From assembly GCA_914767715.1 (NCBI GenBank), contig OU612068.1, positions 34,348,001 through 34,412,000 of the forward strand: DNA of 64,000 nucleotides. Reading direction: 5' to 3'. The first letter of the stretch is position 1. Every line of letters begins with the position of its first letter. Below the pieces are notes generated by a model. That model ran no database searches. It was not told the origin of the DNA and worked only from the letters and a program-made list of their open reading frames with translations. Source of the DNA: Membranipora membranacea (lineage: Eukaryota > Bryozoa > Gymnolaemata > Cheilostomatida > Membraniporidae). Both the position numbers and the translations under genes were made by a program. Shown here in pieces: positions 56,634-64,000 of the stretch.

Positions 56634-59600
56634 TCACAGCTCAATATGTATCTTGGACTTTTGTTTATCAACAAAAGACTTGAGGTTATCTAGGCCTCGT
56701 GGGCCAGTGAAAGGTGCCATCATCTTACCATTACTGTACAGCTTCAAGGTGGGATAACCGGAAATCTATAAAAATACGGATCAATGGTTGGCAGGTTCTG
56801 TTGAAACGGCCTAAGGATATGCATGTTGAAGGTGACATATACAGTTATACAATTAATGACAGTACAGTTATCTTCAAATTTTTAGAATCCTTGTAAATTA
56901 GCACTCTATTTCCGCCAGCTACAACGTAAAAAATGAATTTTTGTTGCCTCTTTATCAATTAAATCTCTCAAATGTGCCAGTTTAGTTGTAATAATGTATG
57001 GGAGAATGTTTTCCTTTTTGATGACAAGGTAACTTCGAAAATCAATATATGTATACCATGTTAGAGACTAACTATGATTAGGACTGGAACTTGTACTATC
57101 GCTCAATACCTAGTACAAGTACTGTTACCAACCTGTTGTCCCTGGCATACACTTTCATGGTCCGTGCAGTCCACTGTAGCTATAGTGACAGATTCATCGT
57201 CAGTGTAATAGTTGCCTAACTCTTGCCATACAGGGGCTAATTTCTTACAATGCCCACACCTACAATCACAGACAGATTTCCTGTATTGGTTTGATAACTT
57301 CCATTACACGTATATACAGCATCTACTATTTATAACGGTGTATTTACGTTCCATATGTTGGAGTGATGCTGCCATGTAAGCTGGGAGAGCAACTCCAAAA
57401 TTGCTGGTTTGTGATTCACCAAAGAACAGGGAGTATGGGACAAACACCCTGCCTAGAGGAGTAAAGTATCTGCAACATGAAAAGATATCATTGTGGTGTT
57501 AGAAAACTCCCGATAAGAGTACAGTTAAACTTACCATGGAGCAAAGAATTTTACAAAGGTTACACCACCAGTATTGATAGCATTATCAAATGTTTCTGTT
57601 GTTAAGACTGTAACATCTTCCTCTCCAGTATTCAGTTTCGGCTGTAATCACAGTATTAACGTATTTATTCATTTTAGGTAACTCTCTTAAAAACGCATTT
57701 CCACATCTATCATTTGATTTAGGGATGGGATTCAGTAAAGAAATAGAACTGTTCACTATACATACTAGTAGAGGTAATTCATCATTTTACTTTGAGTAAA
57801 GCATACTATAGGAATTTTTTCATTTTCTTTTCCAGTTGATTTTGGTGGATGAGCTTCTACAAAGTCTCTCATTCCTTCGTAATCTCGATCACCCTTATAT
57901 TCTGCTAAGATAGCACCTTTTCTGATGAATAACAAAGTAGGATAACCCTTGATGTTGTATTCGGCGCATGCATCTTTGGTCTGGGTGCAATCAACCTAGA
58001 AAAGTAAAATATACATAGTAAAAACGTACTGGTTACTCTGAAAATTGTAATATATAATAATTTATATAATAAATTATTGATGAGTTCCTGTGATAGCTCT
58101 ACTATTTGGAGTAGAGTAAGCACAGCACAAATCAAAAATGTGTACAACTTTTTTTACATGTTATGTAAGTGCGGAGACTTGACTGTGAAAAGAAGGTAAC
58201 ACTAAAACCCAAATTATACACTGGTATACACTGGTATACACTGGTATACACTGGTATACACTGGTATACACTGGTATACACTGGTATCTAGACATTCAAA
58301 ATGTCCTGGGTCAAACGGAACAATAAATCAAACATATTCAAGTATTTGATAGAAAACTTACTTTACCTATAGCGACATTAGATCGCAGGTTTATCCTGTT
58401 ATATTCAGCTCCTATTTCTGACCATTTTGGTTTGAGTTTTTTACAGTGACCGCACCATGGAGCGTAAAACATGACAAACCAGTCCCCCTGGTTCAGCTCT
58501 CTCTGATAATTTTCTGATGTTATTATAAAAACATCATCTTCTGCAGTAATGTGAACTGGTGGCTGAAAATATAACATTCAGTAACACAGGATACTTATTT
58601 TATATTTCTGTCACAGACCAATCGAATGTCAACACATGATGTCATAGATTCGCCAAATTCAATTTGATGATGTGTTACTTTATCGAAGAAAAGAGACAGT
58701 AAGGGCTATTTTTATCAACCGGGATGGCAGAGTCAAATTGTTTGTTTGCAAAAAATTTCGAAGGCGGATGAATTTATTTTCACATTATTGAGTTCATTAT
58801 AATGTTTTGGATTAGAATAATGGTTCTGAACATATCACATGGGTCGGAGCCAGATTTGTGATTGCTGAATGGTATAAGTACACACTTTCTACAATGTCGC
58901 TCATATATCGTGATCACTATTGATCATCGAAAGCAGAAAACTTGTGTGTTATCTCTGCCTAACGTCCAACATGCTATCCTTACTCTGTGATGCTATCAAA
59001 TAAACTTGACACTTTGACACTGCATCGCCTTTTTACCACAAAACAAAGTTGGACATTATACAAAATTACGATACTAAACATATCTACCTTGTGTGACCAT
59101 TAGCGACCATGATATAACATCTAGATAGCTGAAAGTTGTGTGCTAATCATTTGTTGAGAATTTTATATTTACTACAACACCTATATAATTTTCATCATGA
59201 GAAAATTCTAAACCAAAACCTATATGATGAACTCCGTCTATTAGAATGTTTTGATATCTCCCGGAATCATTTTGACTCTGACAACAACGTGTGTACCTTT
59301 TCATCAGCTGCGCCTAAATATTCTTTGATAAATTTTTCAAATTTTTCGACAGTTCTAGCATCCTTGAATCGTTTATGCTCCCCACGCTTCTTGCTATACA
59401 GCTGCAATCTACAGTTTTACATGTGATAAAATAGTAAAAGTAACATCTGAAATAGCCAAGATTAGATTGTGATATAGTAAGATAAGATAATAACAAAGAG
59501 TAGGGATCCTTACTCTGTGATAATAGGCCGGCATTCAAAACAGTTACATATGTTAAACACAATGAATTATTATGGACAGGCAATATTGAAAACGAAATCT

Positions 59601-60563
59601 TGATATGCCAAAACAGCAGCAGATAGATCATTTATAAGTATGTTGTATAGCTCATGATCTCACGTAGGATAGCCTTTAACACCCTGCTGAGCGCATACTT
59701 GCGTAGAAATTGTACAATCAACCTGTAAAATATAGTTTGATACTATTATAACACATGCATATGCAAAGTATGGTGTTGTTGCAAATCTTGCAACAGAAAA
59801 CAATTTGTCAGTGATTAATAAACGGCAATCGTTTTTTAGCAGAGTGTTTGTTTAACACTAATTGACAATGGCTCTGATAACAGCTACCAGCTGACTGCAC
59901 AGTAGGCTTCAAATGTTTTGAGATAAAATGAAAACTTTAGTACACATATAAATGTAAGACTGTAGGATGATGCATCACTAACCTTGGCAATGTTTACAGA
60001 TTTAGATCCATATAGATTGGCAAGATCTACCCATGTGGGTTTCATGTTTTTACAGTGTCCACACCTAAAATTGAGGCATATCGATAGGTACAAAGAAATC
60101 TTATCTACTGATATTAATTAATCTATTAATGGACAACTCCGTAAGGCGCTTGATTTGTATTGAGACTACACAAAATATTTTATAATTGGAAATAAGGATC
60201 TCATAAATTTCAAGAAAAAACAATCCTTGTTGCGCAAAGTTACGTGAGTTATGTTTTCTTGACTAATGACTAATGATCTAGAGATCCCAAGAAATACAGC
60301 CTGTCAGACGGAAAACAAACAAACCTGAACTAAAATTGCAAAATTTAAACAGATAGGTCATTAGATACAGATAGGTCATTGCTTCACTCTAGGAGTCATT
60401 ATATATATACTTACCAAGGGGCAAAGAACATGACAAATGTGTCTTGCTGCTTTACAAAATCATCAAAGTTCTTGTTGGTGAGTTCTGTAATGTCATCAAA
60501 TGTTTCGACAGCCGCTTCTACCAGGTACAACCAGCATATGATTAGCAGAAGTAGTACCTTCAT
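56634..60563 (-). CDS. TXNDC5: TXNDC5/ERp46-like protein disulfide isomerase, three thioredoxin domains
   Basis: Nine minus-strand exons: 60563-60415, 60064-59983, 59722-59664, 59408-59297, 58562-58362, 57995-57807, 57641-57535, 57259-57133, 56765-56634; 385 residues, in phase. TXNDC5 introduces disulfides into secretory proteins in the ER. A hydrophobic signal peptide (about 1-18) is followed by three thioredoxin folds, each with an APWCGHC active site (cysteines 51/54, 171/174, 301/304) and a GYPT cis-proline loop. Domain boundaries are roughly 22-130, 138-250 and 270-380. Two of the three active sites are split by an intron at the same place, inside the W codon; the middle one is not. The C-terminus is HIEL, a KDEL-like retrieval signal instead of the usual KDEL. 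Three CGHC domains in this order separate it from PDIA3 and PDIA6; TXNDC5 is the best fit. Confidence 0.9.
58214..58288. repeat. 10-bp tandem repeat ACTGGTATAC, about seven copies
   Basis: Uninterrupted repeats in the TXNDC5-like intron between the exons at 57995 and 58362. The unit includes the near-palindrome GTATAC. Confidence 0.95.
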
Positions 60564-61459
60564 AATGCTCTTGTATCATAAATCTGTAGGAAGAAAAATA
60601 TGTTTACAATTATATGAATATTTACACCGAGTAGGGATGTGTAAAACACAAATATTACATCATCACATGCTATTTATAGCTAGAAAAATACTAGGCAAGA
60701 CTTCTCATCTCTAACCTGAAAAAGCAGGAGAATGCTGCTAACAGTATTTGTATTGGATAAGGTTCGGTGATAATTACACGTTAACTGGGCATTTTAAAGG
60801 TCACATCTCTCAATGACAAGACAAGAATTATGGTCAAACAAAATCAGGGATAGCAATGCTGATTTATTGAAGTCGGAAAAATAATTGTGAATTTTCCGGG
60901 GCACAAAAATACAGGTAAGTGAAAATTTAGATAACTTCTGACCCTCTTATGAAAAGACTATGAAGTTACAAGCATGTGTATACTTTGGCAAAGTTTATGA
61001 TCCACCCCCCCCCCCCCCCGCCCACACACCAAAACCAAAATGTTTTGGTATGTGGTAATGGTATATACATGCATGTAACTAGTCCAGCTGCCAGTATGAT
61101 ACAGTTGATTATGGTTCAAGACTGTGTTACAAGTTTGACTAGCATATCTCGAAAAGCTGCCCATTGATTGAGCAAAGCTTGTTGAGACAGGCTACAGTAC
61201 ATCCTGAGCAGAGCACAGTATGTTAGCCTGGGCTGGCTGACACGACAGGCTTACATCAACTTACATCAACTTACATCAAAGACGACATCACGCTAGACCG
61301 CCTAGGGGGGCGTAAGGGGCGTGCCTCAGTTTTTGGACATAAATACATAAGGTTTGGACATTGTTCCAGAATACCATCCCATGGGTAGGGCATTTGGGTT
61401 CAGAGTGGGTACATGTACCCATCCAGTAGGGCATCAGTAGTATTGTCCTCTGATTGTCC
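60564..61459. other. Upstream region of the TXNDC5-like gene and LINE 3' flank
   Basis: Promoter and 5' UTR of the PDI gene should lie at the left. It holds the small inverted-repeat element at 60965-61079, a three-copy ACTTACATCA repeat at 61254-61278 and the palindrome GGGTACATGTACCC near 61407. The right part is presumably LINE 3' UTR. Confidence 0.5.
60965..61079. repeat. Small inverted-repeat element with a C run inside
   Basis: GTTACAAGCATGTGTATAC on the left and GTATATACATGCATGTAAC on the right are imperfect inverted repeats. Inside are a C-rich run (61003-61019) and a second hairpin, CCACACACCAAAAC / GTTTTGGTATGTGG (61022-61055). The left arm matches the arms of the element at 44776. 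Confidence 0.75.
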
Positions 61460-63305
61460 TTAGATTTTCATATCCCGTATTGTCCGGGGCAGAAAACTGT
61501 TATGGTAACAGTTTCCTGTGGCAGCGATAGAGCGTGGCTCGTTCCTTGTTTGTGATCTTGTCGAGACTGTAGTATGGGGCTGATTCATTATTTCATCGTA
61601 GGATGTGCAGAGTGCAGGGTGGGCCTCCTCTCTTGACAGTACCTTATGTAGAAGCTTTACCCTGGAGTTCTTCCGCCGAATATCTAGCTGTTCCAGCTGC
61701 AATTTCTCCTTTGCTTCCGTAACACCCCTCCTCCCCTTCAATCCACAGATCATTCTCACACCTTGGTTTTGCACAATCTCGAGTGCCTCGATCTCCCTCT
61801 TTGTTGAAGGATCCCAGGCACAGGAAGCATATTCCATATGAGGAAGGCAGAGAGACTTGTATGCAATCAGTCTGGCTCTCTCCGGTGCCCAGTAGAGAGC
61901 TCGTCTGATCATCCCAATCTGCTTTCTGGCGCTGCAGATCTTGTCGGCTATGTGGTCAGTGAACTTTAGATCTGACTGCAGTATCACTCCCAAGTATTTG
62001 CAGTGATCTGTGTGCTCCAGCACTATATTGTCCATAGTGTACTCTGGGACTGTTCTCTGGGGATGGAAGGCAATAATCTTACACTTCTTAGCATTAAAAC
62101 TCATCCCCCAGGTTTTAGCCCAGGTGTTCAGTGACTCCAAGTTGGCTTGAAATCTCTCCTCATCATTTCTGTTGTCTACATTTTGGTACATCAGTGTATC
62201 ATCAGCAAATAGGCCAGCAGAACAATCAACATGACTGGGGAGATCGTTGATATACACCAAAAACAACACTGGACCCAACACCGAGCCCTGTGGGACTCCC
62301 GATGTCACTGGAAGGGATTCAGATTTGGCTCCATCCAGCACCACTGTCTGCGATCGGTTACATAGGAAGTCATGTATCCAGTCCAGCAGGTAGCTTTCCA
62401 TACCAGGTATGTCTGTCAGTTTTTGCATTAGCAATGCATGTGGTACACGGTCAAAGGCCTTTGACAGGTCCAAGACTGCTGCGTGCACACTGGACTTCTT
62501 ATCGGTTGCTCCTATGATCTCATGCAAGGTGGCGCATATCTGAGTTTCACATGAGAGCCCTTTTCTGAAACCATGTTGTCTATTGTGGAGCCAACTGTCA
62601 ATCTTCTCTAGAAGGTTTCTCAGCACAATATGTTCAAGCAGTTTACAGGGTATGCTTGTGAGAGAGATTGGTCGGTAATTGTTGGCGTTCTGTTTGTTCC
62701 CGTTTTTATGAATGGGCGTCACATTAGCAGTCTTCCATTCAGCTGGCAGTTTGCCAAATGTTAGAGATTTGTTGAAGATCAGGGACAAGCAACCTGCAGT
62801 CTGCTCAGTGTCTAGAGTGAGGTCTTCTTTTTTCAAGCCATCAGGGCCTGGAGCTTTTCCAGACTTCAGGCTATTCAGAAGTTTAATCACACCGTATACT
62901 TCTATCTCTCCGCAGTTGGGTTTGTGTGATGCAGTATCCTGGCTGTGGAGGGCATGTGTCTTATTGAACTGGTTGTGAAAGTGAGTGTTTAAGATTGTGG
63001 AGCATACAGCAGGGTCATCAGTGATGTCACCATCTGTATTGAGCAGTGAGATATGCTGTTTTGGTCTCTGTCCTCTCAGATGTCTGTAGAAGGGTTTGCT
63101 GTTTCCCTCCAGCAGGGGCTTACACAATCTGCTCTCCACATAGGTACGCTTAGCTTTGTTAAAGTGCTTTTTGGCTTCTCTCCTCTTGCTCTTGTAAAGC
63201 GCCTCACTGGTAGTATCACTCTTCTTTTCCTTCCATTTGTTGTACAGTTGTCTCTCCTTTGCAACCAGCTTGCGGCATTTCTTGTCAAACCAGACTGGTT
63301 CTTCA
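61460..63305 (-). mobile_element. CR1/Jockey-like LINE, 5'-truncated, RT frame open
   Basis: A single minus-strand frame of about 615 LINE-derived codons without stop or frameshift. It begins after the endonuclease (EPVWFDKKCRKLVAKER) and goes through GKAPGPDG, NNYRPISLTS, RQHGFRKGLSCE, VLDLSKAFDRV, SGVPQGSVLGP, the catalytic FADDT, KYLGVILQSDLKF and the C-terminal RRKNSRVKLLHKVL and NSFLPRTI. The RT active site is intact. The endonuclease and any ORF1 are absent, so it is not autonomous. The open frame continues upstream into a CATA repeat, which encodes a spurious TYIHT-rich N-terminus; that part is not LINE. The open frame suggests this is the youngest of the LINE copies here. Confidence 0.9.
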
Positions 63306-63339
63306 GTATGTATGTATGTATGTAACAGTATGTATGTAT
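63306..63339. repeat. TATG microsatellite at the LINE 5' junction
   Basis: TATG repeated about four times, an ACAG interruption, then about two more units. It abuts the point where recognisable LINE sequence begins. Confidence 0.85.
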
Positions 63340-63388
63340 TGAATATAGAATATGTAGGATTAAATTTGCTGTAAGTGTAATAATCCAT

Positions 63389-64000
63389 AATTTATTCAAT
63401 ACATGTTTGACCAGTGTATTCAAACACAACAAGCGAGTGTATTAATGAAATGACTTAAATTAAATGAGGCATAATTAAGATGCCTGCTGAATACACAGTT
63501 GTAGAGGTACACGTGGATGAAGATCTAAGTACTGATCAATTGAATTTGTTTACACAGCCCTTAGCTCATAATTCTCTAAATGGACAGCTCAATTCTTAAA
63601 AATACTATGTATGAAAATCTGGGTGATATAATTGATAACCCCATCTCATCCAAAACCATTGTAGGTCAAGGTCAACTATATTATGGTCTAAAATTGTATG
63701 CTACTCACAGTTTACTAGACAGTAATATATTATATTTATTTATTGCCTGCTTAGTGGTGCATATGAGATGATGTCTTTCTTCTTCCTGTCTTACACACTT
63801 GGCAGACTAAAAGTGGATTTACATGTTTTATCTCAGCTGTCTTGTGTTTGTGATTTATGTACATAATCACTATAAAGTCTGTTACTCATTGATATAGTTT
63901 GGAAACATAGAGCTAGCAAGTGGTGACTAGCTAGCATACAGAGTAAACTTGCTTGCAAACTAATACATTTAGCCTCATATATCTTATTTGTACCATCATC
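63389..64000. other. Right edge of window, no gene recognised
   Basis: AT-rich. A 63-codon plus-strand open frame at 63580 could be an exon of a gene beyond the window, but nothing in it is recognisable. Confidence 0.4.

Noticed and set aside
57361-57475. Open minus-strand stretch between TXNDC5-like exons 7 and 8
   Set aside because: Inserting it would split the APWCGHC active site; part of it resembles a degenerate repeat also seen near 25620 (GGGAGT...CCCTGC...GTAAAGTAT).
63580-63771. 63-codon plus-strand open frame at the right edge
   Set aside because: Not recognisable and no splice evidence within the window.

Overview
The window is nuclear DNA from an intron-rich, AT-rich animal genome. 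Every gene I could model has many short exons (about 20-690 bp) with GT-AG introns. The proteins are animal families: tektin, syndapin/PACSIN, a cation-dependent mannose-6-phosphate-receptor-like protein, mitochondrial asparaginyl-tRNA synthetase, RHEB, an LRWD1-type WD40 protein, ribosomal protein eL30 and a three-thioredoxin-domain PDI (TXNDC5/ERp46 type). Divergence from the human proteins, plus CR1/Jockey-like LINEs and many palindromic elements, points to an invertebrate, perhaps an early-branching one such as a sponge. The species cannot be told from the sequence. There is no sign of bacterial, viral or organellar DNA.

Layout, left to right. 190-1437 (-): 5' end of a tektin gene cut by the window edge. 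6102-17824 (-): complete PACSIN gene, 11 exons, F-BAR + two NPF motifs + SH3. 21352-23961 (+): seven-exon M6PR-like receptor. It converges on 24254-27228 (-), five-exon NARS2. 28270-34315 is a repeat block: two strong hairpins, a LINE fragment, a 5'-truncated LINE (-), and a 2.56-kb element with about 440-460-bp terminal inverted repeats packed with an ACGTCGCAA-like iteron. 35279-35404: 26-bp minisatellite. 35865-41146 (-): complete eight-exon RHEB whose introns hold a nested pair of palindromic transposons and a 41/47-bp minisatellite. 41823-44015 (+): broken LINE. 46677-51390 (+): eight-exon LRWD1-like WD40 gene. 53532-55281 (+): four-exon RPL30 with two related C/D-box snoRNA candidates, one in intron 3 and one in a 3'-UTR intron. 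56634-60563 (-): nine-exon TXNDC5-like gene ending in HIEL. 61460-63305 (-): 5'-truncated LINE with an open RT frame.

The genes are unrelated housekeeping and cell-biology genes, not an operon or a single system. All exon models were built by eye from splice signals and phase; the eight multi-exon models each keep reading frame across every junction. The most interesting content is non-coding: the paired snoRNAs in RPL30 and several families of inverted-repeat elements, including a nested insertion that shows one family was mobile.
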